From JAHJCL01 sp964504075 (GTDB taxonomy: Bacteria; Patescibacteriota; Minisyncoccia; Minisyncoccales; DG-74-3): a stretch of 20,631 bases of DNA. Each line of letters opens with the position of its first letter. The stretch's first letter is position 1. Below are positions 12,435 through 20,129 of this stretch, one piece after another. The notes beneath the pieces are model-generated. The model saw only the letters and a program-made list of their open reading frames with translations, was not told the origin of the DNA and did not search any database. A program made the position numbers and the translations under genes. The stretch is from the NCBI GenBank assembly GCA_964504075.1, contig CAZDCT010000008.1:1-20631 (forward strand). The letters run 5' to 3'.

Positions 12435-13037
12435 ATGTTTATTGGACTTTTTACTTTAATCATTTTATTGTTTTCTATTATTATCCATGAGGTTGCTCAT
12501 GGCAGTGTTGCTTTATATTTGGGTGACCCTACAGCTAAATATGAGGGTCGTTTAAGCTTGAATCCTTTAAAACATTTAGATCCAATAGGCTCTTTTGTTG
12601 TTCCTTTGTTTTTATTTATGATTACTGCGGGCAAAGGGCCGATTGTGGGTTGGGCTAAACCAGTACCAATCAATCCTTATAATTTTAAAGACCAGAAATG
12701 GGGAAGACTAAAAGTATCTATAGCTGGACCAGCTGCTAATTTTTTAGTTGCTATTTTTTTTGGATTAATAATTCGTTTTTTCCCTTTGAGCAGTGCTTTT
12801 TCAAGCTTATTAAGTATTATTGTTTTTTATAATTTCTTATGGGGACTATTTAATTTAGTTCCAATTCCGCCTTTAGATGGTTCTCATATTCTTTTTTCTT
12901 TATTACCAGAAAGATTTTCTAAGATTAAATTTATTCTTCTTCAATACAGAACATTTCTTTTAGTATTCTTTATCATTTTTTATCTTAACTGGTTATTTGA
13001 TATCGCCATCAGTCTTTATACATTAGTAATTGGTTGA
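12435..13037 (+). CDS. Site-2 protease family (M50) membrane metalloprotease (200 aa)
   Basis: The zinc motif HEVAH (H18, E19, H22) lies in the first hydrophobic helix, and the third ligand is D146 in NLVPIPPLDGSHIL. Between them are the family's NPLKHLDPIGS (43-53) and GWAKPVPINPYNF (70-82) segments. About five hydrophobic helices are present. No PDZ domain interrupts the core, so this is the minimal YwhC/S2P-like type rather than RseP. Such enzymes cut membrane-embedded substrates such as anti-sigma factors or signal-peptide remnants. It is a short gene on its own promoter, ending just before the rpsL promoter. The substrate is unknown. Confidence 0.92.
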   Translation: MFIGLFTLIILLFSIIIHEVAHGSVALYLGDPTAKYEGRLSLNPLKHLDPIGSFVVPLFLFMITAGKGPIVGWAKPVPINPYNFKDQKWGRLKVSIAGPAANFLVAIFFGLIIRFFPLSSAFSSLLSIIVFYNFLWGLFNLVPIPPLDGSHILFSLLPERFSKIKFILLQYRTFLLVFFIIFYLNWLFDIAISLYTLVIG

Positions 13038-13046
13038 TAAAATTTA

Positions 13047-13075
13047 TTGACAATGATTTTAATTCTTGTTAACTT
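13047..13075 (+). promoter_or_regulatory. Promoter of the str operon, predicted leaderless rpsL
   Basis: TTGACA (13047-13052), 17-base spacer ending TGT, TAACTT (13070-13075). The rpsL ATG at 13084 is 8 bases beyond the -10, about where RNA should start. Confidence 0.7.
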
Positions 13076-13083
13076 CTTTAATT

Positions 13084-13494
13084 ATGCCAACTATAAGACA
13101 ATTAATTAGAAAAGGAAGGAAAAAGATTAAAAAACGAGCTAAAACACCAGCTCTTGATTTTAATTTTAATGTTTTGAAAAATCGGCCGCAACAAGCTTCA
13201 ACTCCATTTAAAAGGGGAGTTTGTCTTAAGGTTTTTACCACAACACCCAAAAAGCCGCATTCGGGCCTAAGAAAGGTTGCAAAAGTGCGCCTTAGTAATG
13301 GAAAAGAGGTTACTGCTTATATTCCAGGCCAGGGTCATAATTTACAAGAAAACTCAGTGGTTTTAATTAGGGGAGGAAGGGTAAGAGATTTGCCTGGAGT
13401 AAGATATCATATTGTTCGGGGTAGACTTGATTCGGGTGGAGTGGAAAACAGAAAAACAAGCCGTTCAAAATACGGGGCTAAAAAGAGTAAATAA
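13084..13494 (+). CDS. rpsL: 30S ribosomal protein S12 (136 aa)
   Basis: S12 is the decoding-centre protein. MPTIRQLIRKGRKK, KRGVCLKVFTTTPKK and GHNLQENSVVLIRGGRVRDLPGVRYHIVRG are characteristic. I chose ATG 13084 over an in-frame TTG at 13066 because it matches the family N-terminus and the upstream start would overlap the promoter. The accuracy loop reads PKKPHSGLRK instead of the nearly universal PKKPNSALRK, and the lysine before DLPGVRYH (K88 in E. coli count) is R101 here. The 13-residue segment before KRGVC is also present in Firmicutes S12. First gene of the str operon; rpsG follows after 2 bases. Confidence 0.97.
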   Translation: MPTIRQLIRKGRKKIKKRAKTPALDFNFNVLKNRPQQASTPFKRGVCLKVFTTTPKKPHSGLRKVAKVRLSNGKEVTAYIPGQGHNLQENSVVLIRGGRVRDLPGVRYHIVRGRLDSGGVENRKTSRSKYGAKKSK

Positions 13495-13496
13495 TT

Positions 13497-13964
13497 ATGG
13501 CTAGAAAAAAAATAGAAAAGCGTCAATTAGAACCAGATCTTATTTATAACAACATTTTGGTTGCAAAGCTTATTAACAAGGTTATGAAAAAAGGAAAGAA
13601 ATCAGTTGCCAGAAAAATTGTTTACCAAGCTTTTGAGGAAATCAAAAAGAAAACCAAAAAAGAACCTCTGGAAATTTTTGAAAAAGCAATTGAAAATGCT
13701 TCTCCTTTGGTTGAGGTGAAATCAAAAAGGGTTGGAGGAGCTACTTATCAGGTTCCAAGAGAAGTAAGAGGAGACAGAAAGCAGGCCCTGGCCATGCGTT
13801 GGATACTTGGTGCAGCTAAAGGTAAAAAGGGAAGGCCAATGAGAGAGAAATTGGCTGAAGAATTGATTGAAGCTGCTGAGAATAAAGGAGCCGCAATTAA
13901 AAAGAAAGAAAATACTCATCGAATGGCTGAGGCTAACAGAGCCTTTGCCCATTTTAGATTTTAA
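13497..13964 (+). CDS. rpsG: 30S ribosomal protein S7 (155 aa)
   Basis: S7 starts assembly of the 30S head by binding the 3' domain of 16S rRNA. It is full length, with the conserved ENASPLVEVKSKRVGGATYQ segment (about 65-84), VPREVRGDRKQALAMRW and the terminal HRMAEANRAFAHFRF. It has a long basic N-terminus, as usual. There is no Shine-Dalgarno; it lies 2 bases behind rpsL and 4 bases before fusA, so translation is presumably coupled. In E. coli S7 represses str-operon translation; no matching RNA element is obvious in the very short gaps here. Confidence 0.97.
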   Translation: MARKKIEKRQLEPDLIYNNILVAKLINKVMKKGKKSVARKIVYQAFEEIKKKTKKEPLEIFEKAIENASPLVEVKSKRVGGATYQVPREVRGDRKQALAMRWILGAAKGKKGRPMREKLAEELIEAAENKGAAIKKKENTHRMAEANRAFAHFRF

Positions 13965-13968
13965 AAAC

Positions 13969-15925
13969 ATGGCAAGAACATATCCAATTGAACGTTATCG
14001 TGATATAGGTATTATTGCTCACATTGATGCTGGTAAAACCACAATGAGCGAGAGAGTTTTATTTTATACTGGAATTTCTCATAAAATTGGAGAAGTTCAT
14101 CATGGGGAAGCTATAATGGACTGGATGGAACAGGAAAGAGAAAGGGGAATTACTATCACAGCTGCAGCTACAACTTGTTTTTGGACTCCTCTTGATGCTG
14201 AGAAAAACAAAGAAAATAAATACAGGATTAATTTAATTGATACTCCAGGTCATATTGACTTTACAGCTGAAGTTCAAAGATCTTTAAGAGTTTTGGACGG
14301 AGCTGTGGTGGTTTTTGATGGTGTTGCCGGGGTAGAGCCCCAATCAGAAACAGTCTGGAGGCAGGCTGATAGGTTTTTAGTTCCCAGAATTTGTTTTATT
14401 AATAAAATGGATAAAATTGGGGCTGATTTTGAAATGAGTATAGGAACAATTTGGCAGAAACTATCTCCTAATGCAGTAGCAGTTCAGCTTCCCATAGGGA
14501 GTGAAGATAAATTAAGCGGGACAATTGATTTATTAACAATGAAAGCTTTAAGATTTGAAGGAAAACTTGGTGAAATTGTAAAGACCGAAGAAATTCCAGA
14601 GGAACTTAAAGCAAAAGCTGAAGAATGGAGAGAGAAATTAGTAGAAAAAATTGCATCTGAAGATAATATTTTAACTGAGAAGTTTTTGGAGAAAAAAGAA
14701 ATTTCGGTTGAAGAATTAAGAAAAGCTTTAAGAAAAGCTACTATTGCTTATAAACTTATTCCGGTTTTTTGTGGTTCAGCTTTAAAAAACATTGGAGTTC
14801 AAGCCATGTTAGACGGAGTAGTATATTATCTGCCCAGCCCAATTGATATTCCATCAGTTAAAGGAACTAATCCTAAAACTGGTCAAGAGATAGAAAGAAA
14901 TCCCGATGATAAAGAACCATTTGCTGCTTTGGCTTTTAAGATTGCAACTGATCCTTATGTCGGAACTTTAACTTTTTTTAGAGTTTATTCTGGTTCTCTT
15001 AAAAAAGGTTCTTATTTGTTAAACTCAACTACCGAAGAAAAAGAAAGGATTGGTCGTATTTTAAGAATGCATTCAAGCCAAAGAGAGGAAGTAGACGAGA
15101 TTTTTGCTGGAGATATTGCTGCTACTGTTGGTTTAAAAAATACAAGCACTGGTCATACTCTTTGTGATGAGAATAATCCAATTGTTCTTGAAAAAATTAG
15201 TTTTCCAGAACCTGTTATTTCTATTAGAATTGAACCCAAAACTAAAATTGATCAGGAAAAAATGAGTATTGCTTTAAAGAAGTTGTCTGAAGAAGATCCT
15301 ACTTTCAGGGTAAGAGGGGACCAAGAAACAGGAGAAACAATTATTTCTGGAATGGGAGAGCTTCATTTAGAGATTATTGTTGATAGAATGAGGCGTGAAT
15401 TTAAGGTTGAGGGAAATATTGGTCGGCCCCAAGTAGCTTATAAAGAAACCATTAGAACTGAATCTGAAGCAGAAGGTAAATATGTTCGTCAATCAGGAGG
15501 TAAAGGACAATATGGCCATGTTGTTTTAAAGATTGAACCAAAGAAAAGAGGACAAGGATTTGAGTTTATTGATAAAATTAAAGGGGGAATAATTCCTAAA
15601 GAATTTATTCCAGCGGTTGAAAAAGGGATTAAAGAAGCCATGAGTAAAGGAGTGGTAGCTGGATATCCAGTAGTAGACTTAGCTGCTATTCTTCAAGACG
15701 GTTCTTTTCACGAAGTTGATTCTTCAGAAATGGCTTTTAAGATTGCTGGTTCAATAGCTTTTCAAGAAGCTGCTAAAAGAGCTNNNNNNNNNNNNNNNNN
15801 NNNNNNNNNNNNNNNNNNNNNNNNNNNNNNNNNNNNNNNNNNNNNNNNNNNNNNNNNNNNNNNNNNNNNNNNNNNNNNNNNNNGATAATATTGCTCAGGA
15901 GATTATTGAGGGAAAAAGAAAATAA
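13969..15925 (+). CDS. fusA: Elongation factor G, interrupted by a 100-N assembly gap
   Basis: EF-G is the GTPase driving tRNA-mRNA translocation. The start MARTYPIERYRDIGIIAHID is at 13969, not the upstream in-frame Met at 13867 that lies inside rpsG. GTPase motifs are AHIDAGKTT (G1), RERGITI (G2), DTPGHIDF (G3) and NKMDKIGADF (G4); domains II-V follow up to EAAKRA (residue 605). The sequence then runs into N (15784-15883) and resumes as DNIAQEIIEGKRK with a stop at 15923-15925, a normal EF-G end. The two parts are in different frames across 100 N. About 80 residues (~240-250 bases) should be missing, so the N-run is a placeholder, not a frameshift mutation. Confidence 0.95.
15784..15883. 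other. Assembly gap of 100 N inside fusA domain V
   Basis: Exactly 100 N, a conventional filler. Comparison with E. coli EF-G, recalled from memory, suggests roughly 80 codons are missing between EAAKRA and DNIAQE. Confidence 0.99.
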
Positions 15926-15929
15926 GTAT

Positions 15930-15958
15930 TTGACATTTTTTTAAAAAAACCATACAAT
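15930..15958 (+). promoter_or_regulatory. Separate strong promoter of tuf
   Basis: TTGACA (15930-15935), 17-base spacer, TACAAT (15953-15958). It lies just after the fusA stop. The leader of about 50 bases is almost pure A/T with no Shine-Dalgarno. It should give tuf and the S10 genes extra transcription independent of rpsL. Confidence 0.8.
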
Positions 15959-16014
15959 ACTATTACAAATTAATAATTAATTAAAAAATTAATAAGCTAA
16001 AAAGTTAAAAAACT

Positions 16015-17214
16015 ATGGCTGAAAAAGAAAAATTTGTGAGGGGAAAACCTCATGTAAATATTGGTACTATTGGTCACGTTGATCATGGGAAAACATCACT
16101 TTCAGCTGCTTTGTTAAAAGTAGCGGCTCTTAAGGGACTTAGGTCTTCTGAGAAAAATGTTGATGAGATTGATTCTGCTCCAGAAGAAAAAGCTCGAGGA
16201 TTAACTATTAATGTTTCTCACCTTGAGTTTGAAACTGAGAAACGTCATTACGCTCATATTGATTGTCCTGGACACGCTGACTATATTAAAAACATGATTG
16301 TTGGAGCAGCCCAAATGGATGGTGCAGTTTTGGTTGTATCAGCTCCTGATGGGCCAATGCCTCAGACAAGAGAACATATTCTTTTGGCTAGGCAGGTAGG
16401 ATTGCCTTCAGTAGTTGTGTTTTTAAACAAGACTGATATGGTTGATGATCCTGAAATTATTGATTTGGTTGAATCTGAAGTAAGGGAACTGCTTAAGAAA
16501 TATGATTTTCCAGGAGATAAAATACCAATTATTAGAGGTTCGGCTACAAAAGCTTTGGAAGCTACTTCAATTGACGACGAAGCAATTAAGCCAATTTTAG
16601 AATTAATGGATGCTATTGATGAGCATATTCCAGAGCCAGTTAGAGAAACCGACAAGCCATTTTTAATGGCTATTGAGGATGTTTTCAGCATTGCTGGGCG
16701 AGGCACTGTTGCTACTGGAAGAATAGAAAGGGGAGTAGTAAAAGCTAATGAAGAAATAGAGTTGGTTGGCTTGGGAGAAACAGTTAAAACTACAGCAGTA
16801 AGCGTTGAGATGTTTAATAAAATTCTTGATGAAGGAAGAGCTGGAGACAACGTTGGAGTTCTTTTAAGGGGTACTAAGAAAGAAGAGATTCAAAGAGGTC
16901 AGGTTTTAGCTAAACCAGGCTCAATTAATCCTCATACTGAATTTGTTGGTGAGGTTTATGTTTTGACCAAAGAAGAAGGAGGAAGACACACCCCTTTCTT
17001 TAAGGGTTACAAACCACAATTTTTCTTTAGAACGACCGATGTAACTGGAGATGTTGTTTTGCCTGAAGGAACTGAAATGGTAATGCCAGGAGATACTGTT
17101 AATCTGACCATAAAACTAATAGCTCCCATTGCTATGGAAGAAAAACAAAGATTTGCAATTAGAGAAGGGGGCAAAACAGTAGGTGCTGGAGTAGTTACCA
17201 AGATAATTAAATAA
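16015..17214 (+). CDS. tuf: Elongation factor Tu (399 aa)
   Basis: EF-Tu delivers aminoacyl-tRNA to the ribosome. GTPase motifs: GHVDHGKTSL (20-29), effector RGLTINVSH (61-69), DCPGHADY (83-90, with H87 that positions the hydrolytic water) and NKTD (138-141). Domains II and III are complete, including GRGTVATGRIERG and the ending GGKTVGAGVVTKIIK. The length is normal. The P-loop and switch I have small changes (KTSLS for KTTLT, VSHLEFET for IAHVEYQT), consistent with a divergent lineage. It has its own promoter and is followed after 3 bases by rpsJ. Confidence 0.98.
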   Translation: MAEKEKFVRGKPHVNIGTIGHVDHGKTSLSAALLKVAALKGLRSSEKNVDEIDSAPEEKARGLTINVSHLEFETEKRHYAHIDCPGHADYIKNMIVGAAQMDGAVLVVSAPDGPMPQTREHILLARQVGLPSVVVFLNKTDMVDDPEIIDLVESEVRELLKKYDFPGDKIPIIRGSATKALEATSIDDEAIKPILELMDAIDEHIPEPVRETDKPFLMAIEDVFSIAGRGTVATGRIERGVVKANEEIELVGLGETVKTTAVSVEMFNKILDEGRAGDNVGVLLRGTKKEEIQRGQVLAKPGSINPHTEFVGEVYVLTKEEGGRHTPFFKGYKPQFFFRTTDVTGDVVLPEGTEMVMPGDTVNLTIKLIAPIAMEEKQRFAIREGGKTVGAGVVTKIIK

Positions 17215-17217
17215 ATA

Positions 17218-17541
17218 ATGAAAGAGGAAAAGACAACTGTTCAGAGGATAAGAATTAAGCTTAAAGCCTATGATCATAAGATAATTGATAATAGCGCTCG
17301 TCAAATTGTTGAAGTAGCTGAGCGTTATGGAGCAGGGATTTCAGGACCGGTTCCTATCCCAACTGAAATTAATAAATATACAGTGAATAGATCTAGTTTT
17401 GTTCACAAAGATTCCAGAGAACAGTTTGAGATGAGGATCCATAAAAGATTAATTGATATTTTCAGTCCCAGCCCCAAGGTAATTGATTCTTTAATGAGTT
17501 TAACCTTACCGGCTGGAGTGGAGATAGAGATAAAAATGTAA
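17218..17541 (+). CDS. rpsJ: 30S ribosomal protein S10 (107 aa)
   Basis: RIRIKLKAYDHKIIDNSARQ, the PVPIPT turn, the RSSFVHKDSREQFEMRIHKR segment and LPAGVEIEIKM are diagnostic. S10 is a 30S head protein and also the NusE transcription antitermination factor. It is the first gene of the S10 cluster and is separated from rplC by a 57-base gap holding a terminator-like hairpin, unlike the near-zero spacing elsewhere in the block. Confidence 0.98.
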   Translation: MKEEKTTVQRIRIKLKAYDHKIIDNSARQIVEVAERYGAGISGPVPIPTEINKYTVNRSSFVHKDSREQFEMRIHKRLIDIFSPSPKVIDSLMSLTLPAGVEIEIKM

Positions 17542-17562
17542 TGATAATAAGTGCACTATCTT

Positions 17563-17588
17563 AAAAACTGGGCACTAGCCCAGTTTTT
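17563..17588 (+). terminator. Terminator-like hairpin between rpsJ and rplC
   Basis: AAAAACTGGGC (17563-17573), loop ACTA, GCCCAGTTTTT (17578-17588): an 11-base perfect stem ending in five T, only 10 bases before the rplC start. No new promoter is visible after it, so it probably works as a partial terminator or attenuator. Confidence 0.7.
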
Positions 17589-17598
17589 CATTAAAACC

Positions 17599-18195
17599 AT
17601 GAAGTTTATTTTGGGAGAAAAAATTAGTATGAGTCAGATATTTGACAAAGAAGGGAATGCAATTCCTGTGACTTTGATTTCAGCTGGACCTTGTGAGGTT
17701 ACTCAAATTAAGACAGATAAGATTGATGGTTATAATGCAGTTCAAATGGGTTTTAAAAAAATTGAGAAAAAAACAAAGATTAAAAAATCACAGGGTTCAA
17801 AAACTTTTAAATATTTACGAGAAATCAAAAGCGAAGAAAAAGAACTTAAACTTGGTCAAGAAATTGACGTTTCTGTTTTTAAAGAGGGAGATAAAGTTTT
17901 GGTTTCGGGTATTAGTAAGGGAAAGGGTTTTCAGGGAGCAGTGAAAAGGTGGGGATTTGCTGGCCAACCAGCTACTCGAGGAACTAAGCGCGAACACAGA
18001 ACGTTGGGTTCTACTGGTTCTCGGTATCCTCAAAGAGTAATTAAAGGTAGAAAAATGCCAGGCAGAATGGGAGGAGAAAGAATAACAGTAAAGAATTTAA
18101 AAGTAATAAAAATAGATAAAGAAAACAACTTATTAGCAGTAGAAGGAGCAGTACCTGGAAGAAAGGGAACATTGCTGGAAATTAAAAGATTATGA
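17599..18195 (+). CDS. rplC: 50S ribosomal protein L3 (198 aa)
   Basis: The family start MKFILGEKISMSQIFDKEGN is at 17599. An in-frame ATG at 17551 would translate the hairpin and is rejected. The core carries KGKGFQGAVKRWGF, the extended-loop GTKREHRTLGSTG and KGRKMPGRMG. L3 is an early 50S assembly protein near the peptidyl-transferase centre. Its stop overlaps the rplD start as ATGA. Confidence 0.97.
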   Translation: MKFILGEKISMSQIFDKEGNAIPVTLISAGPCEVTQIKTDKIDGYNAVQMGFKKIEKKTKIKKSQGSKTFKYLREIKSEEKELKLGQEIDVSVFKEGDKVLVSGISKGKGFQGAVKRWGFAGQPATRGTKREHRTLGSTGSRYPQRVIKGRKMPGRMGGERITVKNLKVIKIDKENNLLAVEGAVPGRKGTLLEIKRL

Positions 18196-18836
18196 AATAT
18201 ACAGTTTACAATCAAAAAGGAGAAGATGCTGGAACAACTCTTTTGCCCAAAGAGATTTTTGAGGTGGAAATGAATAATGACTTGGTTCATCAGGTGGTAG
18301 TTTCTCAAGCTGCTAATCGAAGAACAGTTAAAGCTCACACAAAAGATAGAAAACAGGTTTCAGGCGGAGGAAAAAAGCCATGGCGCCAGAAAGGAACAGG
18401 AAGAGCTCGTCACGGTTCTATTCGTTCACCTATTTGGAGGGGTGGTGGGATCACTTTTGGTCCAACCAAAGAAAGAGTTTTTAAGAAAAAGATTCCTCAA
18501 AAAATGAAAAGAAAAGCTCTTTTCATGGTTTTAAGCGCTAAAGCTCAAAACAAACTATTGCTTGTTTTAGATGAATTAGTTATGGAAAAACCCAAAACAA
18601 AACAAGTAGCTGGATTGATTAAAGATTTAAGAGCAAATATTAAAGATTTTAAAACGGGTACTATTTTAATAAGCATTCCCAAGAATGATAAAAATATTGT
18701 TTTATCTGTTAGAAACATGGTTCGAGTTAAGGTAAAACAGGCCAGGGATTTGAATGCTTTGGATTTACTTTCTTTCAAATACTTAATAATGCCAAAAGAA
18801 TCAGTAAAAGTAATTAAAGAAACATTCATTAAATAA
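18192..18836 (+). CDS. rplD: 50S ribosomal protein L4 (214 aa)
   Basis: L4 lines the exit tunnel through its long basic loop, here GGGKKPWRQKGTGRARHGSI then RSPIWRGGGITFGP (about 58-92). The remainder is the globular LVLDELVMEKPKTKQ and LLSFKYLIMP folds. In E. coli L4 also represses the S10 operon by attenuation; the hairpin after rpsJ makes a related control conceivable here. It overlaps rplC by 4 bases. Confidence 0.96.
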   Translation: MKYTVYNQKGEDAGTTLLPKEIFEVEMNNDLVHQVVVSQAANRRTVKAHTKDRKQVSGGGKKPWRQKGTGRARHGSIRSPIWRGGGITFGPTKERVFKKKIPQKMKRKALFMVLSAKAQNKLLLVLDELVMEKPKTKQVAGLIKDLRANIKDFKTGTILISIPKNDKNIVLSVRNMVRVKVKQARDLNALDLLSFKYLIMPKESVKVIKETFIK

Positions 18837-18852
18837 GGAACTTAGTTCCTTA
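18834..18852 (+). other. Short hairpin spanning the rplD stop
   Basis: TAAGGAAC-TTA-GTTCCTTA is an 8-base perfect inverted repeat beginning at the rplD stop codon. There is no T-run, so it is not a terminator. It could stabilise or pace translation between rplD and rplW, or be chance. Confidence 0.4.
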
Positions 18853-18857
18853 ATATC

Positions 18858-19283
18858 ATGTCAATATTTGACATCTTTAAAAAGAAAAAGGACAAGAAAA
18901 AACCCGTTAAGAAAGAAAAGAAAACAAAAGAGCTAAAGAAAACTCCTGAAGTTAAAATTGAACCAAAACCCAAGAAGAAGCTCAAACCTAAGAAAAATAT
19001 AGAAATTATTTATAAAAGTTTGAAAGAACCGCACATTACTGAAAAAGCTACCAATTTAGCTCAGCAAAATCAATATATTTTTAAGGTTTTTCCAAGAACC
19101 AATAAAATTGAGATTAAAAAAGCAATAGAATCTCTTTATGGGGTTGATGTCATTTCTGTAAACATTATTAATATTCCAAGAAAACAAAAAAGATTGGGAA
19201 GAATCAAGGGTTTTAAACCGGGTTTTAAAAAAGCTATAATTAAAATAAAACAGGGTCAGAAAATTGAAACATTACCTACCTAA
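18858..19283 (+). CDS. rplW: 50S ribosomal protein L23 with lysine-rich N-terminal extension (141 aa)
   Basis: Residues from about 50 (IIYKSLKEPHITEKATNLAQ) to the end form the normal L23 domain, with FKVFPRTNKIEIKKAIESLYGV and the basic hairpin RKQKRLGRIKGFKPGFKKA. In front are about 45 extra residues: a short amphipathic start MSIFDIFKKKK and then a Lys/Pro/Glu-rich, low-complexity stretch. L23 lies at the tunnel exit and is the docking site of trigger factor and SRP, so the extension should sit near nascent chains or the membrane. I see no better downstream ATG matching the family start. Domain secure; extension function unknown. Confidence 0.94.
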   Translation: MSIFDIFKKKKDKKKPVKKEKKTKELKKTPEVKIEPKPKKKLKPKKNIEIIYKSLKEPHITEKATNLAQQNQYIFKVFPRTNKIEIKKAIESLYGVDVISVNIINIPRKQKRLGRIKGFKPGFKKAIIKIKQGQKIETLPT

Positions 19284-19294
19284 TTTTAAAAGCA

Positions 19295-20125
19295 ATGCTT
19301 AAAACAAGAGAGATAAAAGAAATATTGATTAAAGTAAGACAGGGAAAGAAAGGATTGAGTAAAAAAAAGCCAGAGAAAAAATTGGTTTTAGGTATGAAAA
19401 AAAGAGCTGGTCGTTCAAAGTCATCGGGCCGGGTTACTGTTCGTCATAGGGGAGGAGGGGTGAAGCGACGTTATAGAATTGTTGATTTTGGACAGAAAAA
19501 AATCAATATTCCAGCTAAAGTTATGGCTTTAGAATACGATCCCAACAGAACTGCCTTTTTAATTTTATTAGAATATGAAGATGGAGAAAAAAGATATAGA
19601 TTAGCTCCTCATCAAATAAAAGTAGGAGATAGAATAGTTTGTTCCGAGAAGGGGGAAATTAAAACAGGCAATAGGATTAAACTTAAGAATATTCCATTTG
19701 GTATTCAAGTTTATAATATTGAAATTATGCCTGGTAGAGGAGGGAAACTAGTAAGAGGGGCGGGAACATCAGCCAAGGTTTTGGCCGTGGAAGGAAAATA
19801 TTGTCATTTAGAAATGCCGTCTAAAGAAACAAGAAAAGTTTCTTTAGAATGTTTTGCTTCAATCGGTCAGATTTCTCATCCTGAGAAAAGATTTGAGAAA
19901 ATTGGAAAAGCAGGAACCCGAAGACGAAAAGGTTGGCGTTCTGTTACTCGAGGTACAGTAATGAATCCCAGAGACCATCCTCATGGAGGAGGTGAAGGAA
20001 AAGCTCCGATTGGTATGCCTCATCCTAAGACTAAATGGGGTAAACCAGCTTTGGGAGTAAAAACAAGAAAAAGAAGATGGACAGATAAATATATAATTAA
20101 AAGAAGACAACAAAGAAAAAGATAA
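19295..20125 (+). CDS. rplB: 50S ribosomal protein L2 with divergent N-terminus (276 aa)
   Basis: L2 supports peptidyl transfer and subunit joining. From residue 38 it is typical: AGRSKSSGRVTVRHRGGG, LEYDPNRTAFLILLEYEDG, then the conserved MNPRDHPHGGGEGKAPIG loop holding the essential histidine. The first ~37 residues do not show the usual KPTTPGRR motif; instead they read MLKTREIKEILIKVRQGKKG and onward. The total length is nevertheless normal, so the N-terminus is replaced rather than lost. It starts 11 bases after rplW and is followed after 4 bases by rpsS. Confidence 0.96.
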   Translation: MLKTREIKEILIKVRQGKKGLSKKKPEKKLVLGMKKRAGRSKSSGRVTVRHRGGGVKRRYRIVDFGQKKINIPAKVMALEYDPNRTAFLILLEYEDGEKRYRLAPHQIKVGDRIVCSEKGEIKTGNRIKLKNIPFGIQVYNIEIMPGRGGKLVRGAGTSAKVLAVEGKYCHLEMPSKETRKVSLECFASIGQISHPEKRFEKIGKAGTRRRKGWRSVTRGTVMNPRDHPHGGGEGKAPIGMPHPKTKWGKPALGVKTRKRRWTDKYIIKRRQQRKR

Positions 20126-20129
20126 TATT

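Noticed and set aside
13066..13083. Upstream TTG start adding 6 residues to S12
   Set aside because: It lies within the -10 promoter region; ATG 13084 gives the conserved MPTIRQLIRKG start.
13150..13210. Apparent 13-residue insertion in S12 before KRGVC compared with E. coli
   Set aside because: From memory B. subtilis S12 carries a segment of the same length there, so it is an ordinary alternative form.
13867..13968. Upstream in-frame start for EF-G inside rpsG
   Set aside because: EF-G proteins begin at MARTYPIERYRDIGI (13969); the extra 34 residues are out-of-frame rpsG sequence.
15781..15925. Possible fusA frameshift or pseudogene
   Set aside because: The frame change coincides with exactly 100 N filler; both flanks encode good EF-G sequence.
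17551..17598. Upstream ATG adding 16 residues to L3
   Set aside because: It would translate the terminator-like hairpin; the family N-terminus MKFILGEKISM is at 17599.
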